A model generated the notes under the pieces. It ran no database searches. It was not told the DNA's origin and saw nothing but the letters and a program-made list of their open reading frames with translations. The position numbers and the translations under genes are program-made. 64,000 bases of DNA from Micropterus salmoides (taxonomy: Eukaryota; Chordata; Actinopteri; Centrarchiformes; Centrarchidae): contig NW_024040040.1 of assembly GCF_014851395.1 (NCBI RefSeq), positions 11,098,711-11,162,710 on the forward strand. The letters run 5' to 3'. This document shows positions 1 to 12,193 of the stretch, in pieces; the first letter of the stretch is position 1; every line of letters begins with the position of its first letter.

Positions 1-114
1 ACTAGTGAATAAATAGCAGCAGAGAATATTGCACATTAATTATTAAACAGGTAATATTGGACAGAAAATAGATAATGAGGTCTAGTTTAATAACTGACTA
101 AGTGTCAGACACTT

Positions 115-605
115 AAAGGCAGGAGTTATAAAGTTTGATAGCCACAGGCACGAATGACTTCCTGTGGCACTCTGTGGTGCATTTTGGGGGAATGATTCTT
201 GCACTGAAAGTGCTCCTGTGTTTGAGCAGCAAGTCATGGAGTGGGTGGGAGACATATATAGTTTGGACAGCATCCTCCTCTCTGACACCACCGACAGAGA
301 GTCCAGCTCCACCCCCACAACATCACTGGCCATGCGGATCAGTTTGTTGAGTCTGTTTTGCGTCTGCTACCCTCAACCTGCTGCCCCAGCATGCAACAGC
401 AAACAGGATAGCACTGTTCATAAAACATCCTCAACATTGTCCTGCAGATGTTGAAGGACCTCAGCCTCCTCAGAAAATAGAGACCGCTTTGGCCCTTCCT
501 GTAGAGGGCTTGCGTGTTCCAGTTTATTGTCCGTGTGCACTCCCAGGTATTTGTAATCCTCCACAATGTCCACAGGGACCCCCTGGATGGAAACAAGGGT
601 CACTG
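115..605 (-). mobile_element. L2/CR1-type LINE, 3' end of reverse transcriptase ORF (broken)
   Basis: On the minus strand this reads as the C-terminal part of a fish non-LTR reverse transcriptase. Near 600-530 it gives VDIVEDYKYLGVH, then after a frame change YRKGQSGLYFLRRLRSF (about 510-450), then ASDVVGVELDSLSVVSERR (about 330-270) and finally a KSFVPVAIKLYNS-like end near 160-125. These blocks occur in this order in L2-type elements of fish. At least two frameshifts separate them, so the fragment is dead. Only about 0.5 kb is present, which fits the 5' truncation usual for LINE copies. The family is assigned from remembered motifs; the exact clade is uncertain. Confidence 0.75.
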
Positions 606-820
606 GTGCCTTGGCTTTGTCAAATGGCCTGCTGCTTTATGAGACATGGAGATTTATGTACCCACAAAACTGGAAGGGTGTGCTTCTATCTTTTCACTTT
701 AAGTTGAGAATGAGCGAGAATTTAGCAAATTCATCAACTTATACATTTATAAAACATGATGGGTAATTACAAGTGATAATAATCGGGTCATAAAAAAAAA
801 ATAAAGACTTGGACTGGTTA

Positions 821-1054
821 GGGCTGGGCAATATGGACAAAAATGTTATCACAATAAAAAATGTCATGATATTCGATGTCGACTATCGTGATAAATGTCA
901 AATTATTATTTCTTTCAAGTTTAAAGGCAATATTATGTGCTAATTCATACGTAATTTCAATGAGTTAAATCCAACATTTATTGAATATTGTTAGTTTTGT
1001 TCTTTTAAAAAATTATATTGCAACATTTATCAATAATGTTTCATTGCTCAGCCC
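821..1054. mobile_element. Short non-autonomous TIR element (MITE-like)
   Basis: A 234-bp AT-rich stretch begins GGGCTGGGCAAT and ends ATTGCTCAGCCC, inverted repeats matching at 11 of 12 positions. Each end is bordered by TA (819-820 and 1055-1056), which may be the target duplication. There is no coding potential. A second copy of the left end lies at 39691. The superfamily cannot be fixed from this copy; a TA duplication would suggest Tc1/mariner-like. Confidence 0.6.
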
Positions 1055-1056
1055 TA

Positions 1057-1654
1057 AGACTGGATAATTAACAAGAGGCATGACAGTTCAGAAAAACAAC
1101 AACAAATCAAATCCCTCATTCCACATAATAGAGATACAGGCTTCATCTATTTTCCTGTGAAGGCTTTGTCCCATCAAGCTGTTTGTAAAAACAAAAACAA
1201 AAAGCTCTGTCAACTAGCTGTCAAGTGCATTTAATTGACTAGCTTGCCACAAACTCCAAGTGCAGGCCTGCCTTCACAATATGCCACAGCAACATTAATG
1301 CAGAACCGCCTGTCAGCGACAATTGGTAAATGGAGTGCCCTCCTAACCTCACTAACAATACAGGAAGTCACAACAAAGCTAGGTTATCAGCCAAGTAGCC
1401 CTGTGTGCTTAGCAGCAACACGAGAAGATAAGTCTTTTCAATTACAAACCCCGCAAACATCACAAGCAAAGAACCAGTATAAAAAAACAATATAAAACCG
1501 GCTACTGTCTCACCTCCAGAAGTGCTTTCTGCTGGCCGTCTTTGCCGCAAATTTCTTGATTTTGTCTTTAAAATCCATAGTCCTTAGAATGTCATGCTTA
1601 ATGGATATTAGGGTGAGGTGGCTCTTTGTTGCTGAATAGTTGGTTTTACTGGAA
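1057..1654. other. Unassigned intergenic stretch
   Basis: No supported gene or repeat boundary was recognised here. Short ORFs on both strands have no recognisable motif. Confidence 0.4.
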
Positions 1655-4218
1655 TGCTAAGGAAAAGGTGTAGAACTGGCAGGTCAACTGCTCAAAGTCT
1701 TCACCTCTTTGCATACAAACTCCTGAAACTGATTCACGTTTGCCACAAACCAAGTCCATGTGATATTTTTGTTGTGGGCTCAACGCTGATGAGCCACGCC
1801 AAAGCTTTCCATAATATCATTCTCTGGCTGGTATCTTTTGTCCAGCTCTGCCGCTAGCTTGTCAATCACAACGGTAAACACACCAACTTGGAAAACTTCT
1901 GCCTGACAGCTGACACTCTGGTTCGGAGAATTCGTAGGCCTGTCCATTTCAAATTGCCTTTACTGTTGGAGACATCTTATTTGCTGCCATCTCAAAACCT
2001 AGAATGCACCAGACCCACAGCATCGCACAGGTCACGTTCAGCATATTGCAGAGAAATGCCATTTCTAGCTAAAGTAGTCTGATCACTTCCCATGTAGTTA
2101 GGCTTGTGCTCATTATGTTTTATAGTAGAGGCAGACTCCGACATCTTGTGTTCCCAGAGGTGATGATTTTATTTACAGTGGTCTGCAGTACACAAACACA
2201 CAAATGACTTAAAGAAATGAACTCACTCAAACGCATTCATAGTAACAGTAAGAAAAGGCACATGTTTGTAGCAACACAACTTCACCTCTCTCTACAGGAG
2301 CAAAAATCCAACTGTCTTTATATGGTGTCCAATTCACACCTAAAACCTGGGCTGAGTTCAGCGCAGACACAATGTAGCAAAACGTTTTTTTCTATGGAAA
2401 CGGTGGCTCCCTGAACACCCTGTCGTGTACGCAAGCGCAATGAATCTTCCTGCCTTTTAACACCGTTGTGTGCACAAACTTTTCGCAGCTGATTGGGTAA
2501 CACCTAAGACACGCCCACCAAACCAGAGAAAACATACCTTGAAGCCCGTTGCAAAACGTTGCGCAACGTTTTGCAGGTTGATCTGCTCAGTAATCATACT
2601 ACATGGAAATCACTTAACATTCGGGAATGGATTTACCAGTTCATTCCCCACCAACTGACTTGAGTAAAGGTAAGGTTAAATTGCAGTTTTTCTACTCAGG
2701 AAGACTGAAAAACAAACAAAAGACACATTCCAACAAAGAAAGAAAACCCTCCACTTGGTTTGGCCCTATGATGTCATCCATGACCATTAATGTAAAACAG
2801 GAATTGCTGAGCAGGCTCCCCCCCAAACAACTGTCCTTCGTGGTGGAACGGAATAAAGGAACAAACAATGGTCAGTATTAACACAGGAAAACAATGAAAC
2901 CATGTTCAAACTTGCAACCTAATAAAATGTAACTGAAACTTATGTCTGTGTGTTTACTTATTATATGCTTAACTGTGAACTGTAACATAATGCAATCACG
3001 AACAACCCAGGATAGTAAACTGTGCACTGTTACACAAGCAATGGTAAATTATGAAAAAAAGACAAATATGTTGTAATGTGTACTATGATCTGAAAAGGAC
3101 AGGTGGTGATCAAACTGTGTGTCACACCTGCATAATTCAAACTTTGGGCTTTGGTGCGTTGACCATCTTCTACAGTATGCAGTTCTTTTCATTAGCCTGC
3201 AATCCCGCAGTGATAACCTGCAAGCATGACATGGACTTGGAGGAGAAGTTGAAGAGTGTTTGAGCAAAAAAAACAAACACAATTCTCTTTCATTGCATCA
3301 TTTTGCACTATTTAACCCCACCCCCACCGTGTGGGAGGTGCAGGGCACCCACTTTGCCAGTGGGTCAATCTCTTTGATCCGGGACTGCAAACCTTTGTAT
3401 GTCGTCTTCATGTTGCTTGCATTATCATAACACTGTCTGCAACAGTGGTTGACATCAATGTCCATCTCTTGCAACACACTTATGAATGGAATTACAGAGG
3501 TCTTCTCCAATGTGCTAGTGATGGCCAGAAATAGAAGGAAATGCTTCTCAATATCACCCTTCAGCGACACATAGCACAGGATGAATGTAAATTGGTTGTT
3601 TACAAGTGTAACATCAGTCCTTGCTGATTGAGAAGTATTTTGCAACAAATGATGATTTCAGTAAGGACCCTCTCTCCTATTAGATCAATAAATCATTTGC
3701 ACACATTCGGGGTGAGATATGAGGAGATCCCCCACATACTTTTCTATATGCATCAAACTGGCTTATAAGTTCCAAAGAACTAAAATATTTTCCATTGTTA
3801 ACATCCTAAACAAAATTAGTGGTTATGACAAAAACAAGTTCCAAGCTTGTGCTTCCCAGTTATTGTTTGAAATGAATTTTCAAGAAGTATCTCTTCTGTA
3901 GTTTACACTGTCATTTAGAAGCAGAGAAGAAAAGGTTTTATTCTAGCAGGATTCAGGTTCCAGTTTGGCCCAGTAAGCAGGCAACTGTTGGTCTATTCTG
4001 TTGCCCTGTTGCCCCAGCGACCTGGTTCAAGGGTCTGACGTGTCTCCCACTGGTGTTTCTCCTCCAGTTGTCTGCGCCATATCTTCTTTTCCCTCTACCT
4101 CAGTCCTCTGCCCACCTTCACAGCAGCAGAGGAGTCCCTTATCGGCTCGGTTGTCTGCTTGCAGCTGCTGATGGACATTGCTGCTTGTAGGCTTACTAGT
4201 AAAAAAAGTCAGTGACAT
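1655..4218 (-). pseudogene. Ruined hAT-type transposase (ZMYM1/DUF4371-like)
   Basis: Three minus-strand fragments appear in the right order for one decayed hAT-family gene. The N-terminal end at 4218-4027 starts MSLTFFTSKPTS and is followed by a low-complexity acidic stretch. The middle, 3648-3298, contains FILCYVSLKGDIEKHFLLFL, then QCYDNASNMKTTYKGLQSRI and WVPCTSHTVGVGLNSAK, the pattern of the DUF4371 catalytic part of ZMYM1-like hAT proteins. A later piece at about 1875-1790 reads VIDKLAAELDKRYQ before a stop. Stops and frame changes lie between the pieces, and 2200-2900 has unrelated sequence, perhaps a later insertion. No terminal inverted repeats were found. Family assignment is from memory; the middle segment is the strongest evidence. 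Confidence 0.55.
2550..2575. repeat. Perfect 26-bp palindrome
   Basis: The sequence reads TGCAAAACGTTGC followed directly by its exact reverse complement, with no loop. The core GCAAAACGTT also occurs alone near 2375. It lies inside the decayed hAT region and may belong to an unidentified insertion there. Confidence 0.95.
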
Positions 4219-5240
4219 TCGTAATTTAACTTTTCCTTTAGCGAGTCTTCTAAAATAAAGAATTAAATCCAGACGTCTTTAAGGGTTTTATTCCTTGCAA
4301 GGGGTCAGACAAACATACATAGTGCAACCAGTCACCAGAGTGTCAGACAATGCGGAAACAGGTGACTTTATACTATAATGTTATTGCGCAGCTGTCTTAG
4401 GGAGGAAGGGGGTAGAAACCAACTGCCCTAAGATGAAGTGCACTTTGTTTCCTATAAAGGACAGTCAGTAAAACATAACATTTCCATTACACCTTTGACC
4501 AAGTTTCAATATACACTTTGTTCTGTTTAACGTTTTTTCATTTCTGAACACCATTAGGATGTAAACGTTTGGACCACGTTTGACAGTTTGACAGTGCACG
4601 TGTCAAACATCACTTATATACATTTGTGTAAGTTAATTATGACAGCCTTCTGGTGATAGTTGTGGTAGGTCTTAAATAATCTGCAACAATAGTAGTGAAT
4701 AAATCCATTTCATATAGCCATGGTTTATTCACACCATACATTCATACATACATACATAGTGCATATTTCTAAATTAACTGCTTAAATGACCTGAAAGTAA
4801 TCATTAAAAGTTAAATAATACATATACAATGCTCAAAGAGTAGGATAAAAGATTTTGCCCCAAGGCCCCAAAGGGAGTTAATAGAAGCCTAATCCGGCCC
4901 AGATTCCATGTGAAATACTTGACTTTCCTCAACTATGGGAGCAAATCTCAGACCTAATGAGGTGAACTTTGGTTTCTCCCAAATGTTAATATCTTAACCT
5001 GTTCCTAATTTTTCCCCAACAAGAGTATAAAAGGCTTCCTTCCGGTATGAAGTGTAACCAACAATTCACTGCAATGACAATTAAATTAAGAGGTACCATG
5101 CGGATTTTTTGACAAAACAATAGCAATGTTTTTATGAGTGGACCCCTGCTTTTGTTGTATTGCATTTGTGAGCACGATTCACTCTATTCCACTGACATTA
5201 CACATATTTTATATATTTCTGCTTAATACTTATAAATATA
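4219..5240. other. Unassigned intergenic stretch
   Basis: No ORF of note and no recognised repeat. About 4270-4500 looks like complex sequence that may be repetitive, but I cannot name it. Confidence 0.35.
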
Positions 5241-5242
5241 TA

Positions 5243-5447
5243 CAGGTGCTGGTCATATAATTAGAATATCATCAAAAAGTTGATTTATTTCAGTAATTCC
5301 ATTCAAAAAGTGAAACTTGTATAATGTATACATTCATTCCACACAGACTGATATATTTCAAGTGTTCATTCCTTTTCATTTTGATGATTAAAACTGACAA
5401 CTAATGAAAACCCCAAAATCAGTATCTCAGAAAATTTGAATATTTTG
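5243..5447 (+). repeat. Left long terminal inverted repeat of the Tc1 element
   Basis: About 205 bp that pairs with 6639-6839. The outermost ~58 bases match perfectly; the inner part shows substitutions and small indels. Long ends with internal transposase-binding repeats are known for IR/DR-type Tc1 elements. Confidence 0.85.
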
Positions 5448-5561
5448 AAAAGGTTCAATATTGGAGACACCTAGTGCCACACTCTAATCAGCTAATTAAC
5501 TCAAAACACCTGCAAAGGCCTTCAAATGGTCTCTCAGTCTAGTTCTGTAGGCTACACAATC

Positions 5562-6553
5562 ATGGGGAAGACTGCTGACTTGACAGCTGTCAAAAGACGA
5601 CCATTGACACCTTGCACAAGGAGGGCAAGACACAAAAGGTTATTGCTAAAGAGGCTGGCTGTTCACAGAGTTCTGTGTCCAAGCACATTAATAGAGAGGC
5701 GAAGGGAAGGAAAAGATGTGGTAGAAAAAAGTGTACAAGCAATAGGGATAACCGCACCCTGGAGAGGATTGTGAAACAAAACCCATTCAAAAATGTGGGG
5801 GAGATTCACAAAGAGTGGACTGCAGCCGGAGTCAGGGCTTCAAGAACCACCACGCACAGACGTATGCTAGACATGAGTTTCAGCTGTCGCATTCCTTGTG
5901 TCAAGCCACTCTTGAACAAGACACAGCGTCAGAAGCGTCTCGCCTGGGCTACAGACAAAAAGGACTGGACTGCTGCTGAGTGGTCCAAAGTTATGTTCTC
6001 TGATGAAAGTAAATTTTGCATTTCCTTTGGAAATCAAGGTCCCAGAGTCTGGAGGAAGAGAGGAGAGGCACAGAATCCACGATGCTTGAAGTCCATTGTA
6101 AAGTTTCCACAGTCACTGATGGTTTGGGGTGCCATGTCATCTGCTGGTGTTGGTCCACTGTGTTTTCTGAGGTCCAAGGTCAACACAGCCGTCCACCAGG
6201 AAGTTTTAGAGCACTTCATGCTTCCTGCTGCTGACCAACTTTATGGAGATGCAGATTTCATTTTCCAACAGGCACACAGTGCCAAAGCTACCAGTACCTG
6301 GTTTAAGGACAATGGTATCCCTGTTCTTAATTGGCCAGCAAAGTCGCCTGACCTTAACCCTATAGAAAATCTATGGGGTATTGTGAAGGGGAAGATGCGA
6401 TACGCCAGACCCAACAATACAGAAGAGCTGAAGGCCACTATCGGAGCAACCTGGGCTCCCATAACACCTGAGCAGTGCAACATACTGATTGACTCCATGC
6501 CTCGCCACATTGCTGCAGTAATTCAGGCAAAAGGAGCCCCAACTAAGTACTGA
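5562..6553 (+). pseudogene. Tc1 transposase, frameshifted and lacking the second catalytic Asp
   Basis: The original start is most likely ATG at 5562 (MGKTADLTAV), but the frame breaks near 5591, where one base seems to be missing. The remaining open frame runs 5612-6553 for 313 residues. Residues about 10-85 carry the paired helix-turn-helix DNA-binding region (GCSQSSVSKHI) with a basic GRKRCGRKK stretch. The DDE domain follows: first Asp at residue 131 (MFSDESKF), then VWGAMSSAGVG, then SPDLNPIENLW with the catalytic Glu at 252. At residues 217-222 the text reads IFQQAH, where Tc1 enzymes have FQQD plus three residues before the A-H pair. The second Asp and three neighbours (12 bp) are absent between 6271 and 6272. 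Both lesions predict a non-functional protein. Confidence 0.95.
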
Positions 6554-6638
6554 GTGCTGTACATGCTCATACGTTTCATGTTCATACTTTTCAGTTGGCC
6601 AACATTTCTAAAAATCCTTTTTTTGTATTGGTCTTAAG

Positions 6639-6839
6639 TAATATTCTAATTTTCAGAGATACTGAATTTGGGATTTTCATTAGTTGTCAGTTAATCATCA
6701 CAATTAAATGAAATAAACATTTGAAATATATCAGTCTGTGTGTAATGAATGAATATAATATCCAAGTTTTACATTTTGAAGGGAATTACTGAAATAAATC
6801 AACTTTTTGATGATATTCTAATTATATGACCAGCACCTG
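6639..6839 (-). repeat. Right long terminal inverted repeat of the Tc1 element
   Basis: Reverse-complement partner of 5243-5447, ending at the TA duplication at 6840. Confidence 0.85.
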
Positions 6840-6841
6840 TA

Positions 6842-7713
6842 GATTTTATACTTTATTTCTTCCTTGTGCTACTTTTGTGTAGTTTGTTCTATTGTTTGGC
6901 CCATTTTATTGTTTTTACTCTATTCTAATGTCACCATTTGAATATCTGTTGATACATTTTCTGTGTATGTGGAATAGAGGGGGCTACAACTGTATTATAT
7001 TGTTCAATCCTATTGCATAATGAAATAAAAAAAACCTTAAATCCCTTGAATCCGTGACAACTGGCCCACAAATGTGACAAAATGTGATGGCAAAGGCAGT
7101 GAAGAAGACAGCAAACTAGTAAACATGGATGTTTACAACACACAAATCGCTAATGTGTTATGAGGTAAAAAATAATTTAACATGTTTGTTAGGCCTTAAA
7201 AACACACATTCCATTTTGGTAAGTAACACTGAAATAAATGTAACTCCAACTTTGTTTAGAAAGAAACTCCACAAGGCAGCTTTGAGTCTAAAGTTAAAGT
7301 AGGTGTGTCTTATCTATTCATTTACAGTGCTGCAGTGTGAACAGGCTGTAGGTTTAAATTTTTTTTGATTATTTTGATTAGGTTATGTTTACCCCTCACC
7401 AGCATCCCCTTATTGTGAGCGTCATTTTGAACCTGAGTTGATCCCTCGCTGAAGAACAGAAGGACTCAACTTTGTCGACGTAACAAATTTCATCACTAGG
7501 GGGCTCACTAGAGGGAAGACATCAAAGGAGGACAATGTGCTAATGTGGAACTGAATGCACCCCCTGACTATGCAGTTGGTGGTTTGAGAGTCAAGATAAG
7601 AAGTGGGAGTGTATGTAGGCACATGAAAAGAGAGCTGTACACAAGAACCTTGGAATCAAGGACACTGCTGTGGCTTTTAGGTCATAGAGTACAGCACGCA
7701 GAAAGAAAAATGG
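6842..7713. other. Unassigned intergenic stretch
   Basis: AT-rich sequence without recognisable genes or repeats. Short ORFs have no known motifs. Confidence 0.4.
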
Positions 7714-7943
7714 CAAATGGACTGTACTTATATAGCTCTTTACTAGTCATCCGATCACTCAATGTGCTTTACAGTATATGTCATATTTACCCTATTAACA
7801 CACACCTATGGCACAGCCTTCAGGATTCAGTATCTTGTCCAAGGACACACCACGACATGCAGGCTTGGGGATGTCTGGGATTGAACTGCAGAGCTTCCAA
7901 TTAGTGGGCAACCCGCTCTACCTCTAAACCACAGTCGCCCCCC
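7714..7943 (-). mobile_element. tRNA-derived SINE (minus strand)
   Basis: Read on the minus strand, the element starts with a C/G-rich GGGCGACTGTGG head, then a box A-like TGGTTTAGAGG, then a box B-like AGTTCAATCCC about 30 bp further on. These are spaced as in tRNA-derived pol III promoters. Its other end, AGAGCTATATAAGTACAGTC on that strand, is the end of a dispersed repeat very common in fish genomes. Both boxes carry mismatches, so the copy is probably silent. The family name is not certain. Confidence 0.7.
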
Positions 7944-9289
7944 AAGGAAGGAGGGACAAGAGCCATCCTTACTGTTTCATCTAAGGCAAAAGGTGAATTT
8001 GTTGTTTTACACATACCTTATTCAGTCATGAATAGATTTTAATGCGTGGATGGGATATGTTTTTAATTCAGTGACCTTCAATATGATTCAAGAGCTAAAC
8101 TTCAAACTACTGCTGTTGATTTTTCTATCGCACCACCTAACTCATTACAGGTAATTCTTTTCACCTTGCATCTCAGGTGTATATCAGTCTCTTTTTAGAT
8201 GAATGATAATTAAATCAAACTTAGCTCTGAATGACATGAAAAGAGACTGGGTTAAGATAAGGCAAAGCAAGCAATTGGTGGAGAACGCAAGAACTCTTGT
8301 TAAGTTTTCGAGGTTGTATTGGGACAAACACGGTTCATTCTTTCAGTCAATACATATGGGGTAATTTTGGAGAGATAGATAAAAAAAATACTGCATTAAA
8401 AAAGAGGGGAATTAAAAATACTGCAGTGCTTAAAAACTGTAGGGTCAACAATATCCAGAGGGTGTCCTGAAATACAGCGGCATGATAAGAGATTTTGGCA
8501 ACAGCTGCCTTCTTAAATTAACAAAAATAGTCAGGAAAGGAGAAATCCAGGGGACATTATCCAACAAACATAATAACTGTTTTCATCTCAAGGTTTTGCT
8601 TCAGTGCATATATTTTCACTTCTTCCACCTCAGTAGCCATTACCCAATTCTCAGTCATGACAGCAGCTTTCATAATGACAACATTCCTTCTCTCAAACAA
8701 ACTGGTAAACCAGGTGATCTTTCTTTTGTGGTGTCTTTCGGTGCTAATGCTTCATCTGTGTGGTACTGAAGCCTTGTTTTGAGATTCTGTGAATTGCAAT
8801 TGGCACTTTTAGTTCTGCGATTCATTGAACGACATACTGATGCTGCTGTTTGCCTCAACAGATTGATCAGTGTGAAACTGCTTTGCAGAAATCTAATTCA
8901 AAACACGCTAAAAAGGCTAACTACTGTTAATCAATTAATTTCAGTAGTTTGAAGCCTGCCTAATATGGATATAACACTTTTTGTAATTCAGTATTGTTAA
9001 AGGTAAGAGGATGTCACAATTAAAAAGACTGGTAATAATAGTGGTGGTGGCGGGGTGCCTCTGCTGATCAAAGCCTCAGAGTGAGAGTTGGGAAAGTGAT
9101 TGGTGAGGACCTTTTCATCACAGGAAACCTATGGTGGCACAGCAGACTAGCTGATGCTCACCCACAGATCAGGGTAAAATGAAGACCCGGAATGGAAAGA
9201 TTACGCAGGCAAACACAAAAGAGAATCCATTACTAATTACTTTCAACATGTTCAGAGATGAGAAGTATTTTTATGTTATAGCTGAGATT
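7944..9289. other. Unassigned intergenic stretch
   Basis: No gene supported. The longest ORF (8482-8769, +) shows no domain or signal and is probably chance. Confidence 0.4.
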
Positions 9290-9570
9290 TGAGGGTTTTG
9301 GGGCATACAGCCCTGTTTACTAAAATGTCTCAAAAGCTATTGGATGGATTGCCAATAAGTTAAAACAAATTTCCAACTGAATTAGCCTCAGCTGGACTAT
9401 CTGTTTAATGCGAATTAGCAAATGTCAACATGCTAACACACTAAACTATTATAGCGAGCCTAGTAAATATTACACCTGCTAAACATTCATGTTAACATTG
9501 TCATTGTGAGTATATTAGCATGTTAATGTAAGCATGTAGCTCAAAGCACAGAGTTGCCAGCATTAGTCTC
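9290..9570 (+). repeat. Old dispersed teleost repeat, internally deleted
   Basis: The run starting near AAGCTATTGGATGGATTGCC and the later block rich in 'CATGCTAA', 'ACACCTGCTAAACATTCATG' and 'TTAGCATG' recall a repeat found widely in fish genomes. The usual middle part seems to be missing. No terminal repeats were found. Recognition is from memory. Confidence 0.55.
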
Positions 9571-10344
9571 ATTTATATCTTGAAACAATATCTTTAGCTG
9601 ATCTCGGTTGGTTCTGAAGTAAACAACAGGCCATCAAAATCTTCTGCTGTGTCCAATCAATGTTATTTCACTCACTTCATCTGTCTTCACTGCTTAAATG
9701 AGAAACATGCAGTGAGACAATTATAACCAAAATGACACATAGCAGCTATTCATATTACTCTCCAATTATTCAAGTTCCTTTTTACCCCCATCAGTTAATG
9801 TAAAAAGAGGTTCATCTGTACTGTACTTTTGCCAGCATATAAAGCAAAGGAAAACAAATTTCCAAAATCATATGCAATATAATAATTCTGACAATGATTT
9901 TTCAAAATCTTAAAATACAGAGGAAGGTGTTATTATTGTCAGCCAGGAGCTACGTTATCTAATATCCCTCAAAACTAATCTGATTTGCTTCTTTTGATCT
10001 CATTTCATGAGGAGCGATTTTGTTCAAAAGGATATTTGACATTGGAAGTAAAGTGGGAATTCATTGTGAGGGTAATATTCAACAACTGGAAGCTGTGCAA
10101 TGAATGCAGGTGGTTACATTACCTCACATATTTTTTATGTCTTAATTGAGACATACAGTCTTTCATTTTAGAGTAATGTTACTGCTCTGAACACAAAACA
10201 CAGATGATAGTGACTGAGATGATTGCACCAATGATCCAATTCTATTGCTCCATATTAGCGTTGAGTGCTGATAGAGTTACGTATAAAGCTAATTTGCTTC
10301 AACAGGCTCCCTGTGGCTTTTCTCTCATTTAACACTCCCGTGTA

Positions 10345-10391
<47 letters not shown>

Positions 10392-12193
10392 ATGAGGGTG
10401 TGCATACATTATGTCACCTTATGTTTGTGTCTGTGTGATTGCAGTTGCAGGTTCATTTCTAGTTCCTTCCTTTATAAGTCATTATATTACTTTAGACTAA
10501 ACTAATTTAATTTAGATTTATACATCATACATTAAAGGAAATAGATCATGAAGTAAGTACCTTCCAGGTTTAGCTGATAACTGCAGAGTCCTGACCTGAG
10601 GGTAGTTGCTTCAGACCAGCAGGGAGAGTCTGGAATAGACGGGGGAGTAGTAAATAAGCACTGCTTGAGAACGATGCACAACCCCTGAGCTACACCAGTG
10701 GAGCTGCTCAGTGCAAGACTGTGGTTGTACTGGGCAGCTCCCAGAGGGGAGTCTGTATTTGTCCTTCCCTACTCTCTGCAACTGCACGCCAAAGCTGTCG
10801 TAGCAAATACATGTTTTCCCAGTCATGTGTCCTGGTTAAATAAAGATTACATTTATCTAATAAGGATTATGCAGTAATGACCTGAATAGACAGCTCATCC
10901 TAGATTATGGTGCATATGGTACATATTTGTATTCAGAAGGTATTCTGTGGGAGTGCACAGTGATATGCAGTATTGATTGTTTGGTCTGGAAAGGGTAATC
11001 TTTGCTTAGACTTGAACTTAGAGGACTGTGAGCAAGCTCCTAAAGGGATTCTTTTTACCTGAAATACATTGATATTACAAGTAAGCTCACACTACTCACA
11101 TGCAGAAATGTAAATCCTCTCAATATATTCGTGTCCATATGGACATCTAAGGGCATGGCCAACTCTGGCATGGCACCCGCGGGTTAAATGCTTCATTTTA
11201 AGTGCACATCAGAAGCCTGCACTCCAAACCTCCGGGCTCTCCAGCTCCAGCTGAGAGCCTCCCATTGGTGTTTATGTATCAAGCCATTGACCTTTTCAGC
11301 ATGATTCAGATGACTGGCCCCAGAGTTCAGCTGGTCTGCCCCCGTCAATAGCCGTTAGACGTCTATATGAGGACACTTGGCCTGGAATATTATCTGAACG
11401 TGAGCACACTTGGCTTGTACCCTGTGAAGTCTGAACCATCAAACAATTGCCAGAAAATTCCAATTTCTTGAAAATGGAGTGGTTATTATACCTAATGCCA
11501 AATTTAAAAAAAAATCAATAGCTCTTTGCATGTATGAGTTTTGTTTTGTTTCATATTTGATACTTTTGCAATTTATTGCAGTGTTTTGCCCACATCATGT
11601 TTTTTTTAAAACAACAAAAAACATGCAGAACCCAACATGTTTTCAGCCTTTTATCATCATCAGCATCATCATCTTCCCCTAAATGCTCCATGTCACTTGA
11701 ATTGCTAACCATAATCAAGATATTTTCAATGCTGTACTTTTTGCCATTTAAAAAAAATCCAAACCAAACACAAATTACTATGTATTTCTCCTCTGAATTG
11801 GTCAATTTCTATTAAAATCAATGACCAAAAGAAAATTATTATGAAGTGAGTCTTGGAAACATTCAATTAGACATTTAGCATCTCGATGCAGCAGGAAAAT
11901 ACAATATAGGCTACAAAATTTCTCAGTTTCTGCTCTAAATACCTAATTATGCCTTTAATAAGTTTACTTAAATAATTAAAAGAGTGTATGTAGCTTACTG
12001 GAATGCATAATGAAGGATATGAAATAAAACTATGATTTACAGATGTATACATAAATTATCTTACATACCTGCTGTATCTAATTTGATACACACATTTTCA
12101 AAACGATTTTACTATAAAATATATTAAGTAACTATACATTGCTTCCATACAGTAAATATTCATATTGAAGTATCAGAAACAATCCATGTATGG
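9571..12193. other. Unassigned intergenic stretch
   Basis: Mostly unique-looking sequence with one (TG)n tract and a short ATC-rich triplet run near 11653-11675. No supported gene. Confidence 0.4.
10347..10389 (+). repeat. (TG)n microsatellite
   Basis: About 21 uninterrupted TG units. Confidence 0.97.

Larger units (their letters stand above)
5243..6839 (+). mobile_element. Full-length Tc1-type DNA transposon (inactive)
   Basis: The 1597-bp element has CAGGTGCTGG at its left end and CCAGCACCTG at its right, flanked on both sides by the TA duplication at 5241-5242 and 6840-6841. Length, long inverted ends of about 200 bp and one transposase gene are all typical of fish Tc1 elements. Inner parts of the two ends differ by scattered substitutions, so the copy is moderately old. 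The transposase has a frameshift near its start and has lost a catalytic residue (see the gene entry), so this copy cannot move itself, although its ends might still be recognised in trans. Confidence 0.95.

Noticed and set aside
4270..4500. Possible LTR retrotransposon end
   Set aside because: No paired LTR, primer-binding site or polyprotein motif nearby.
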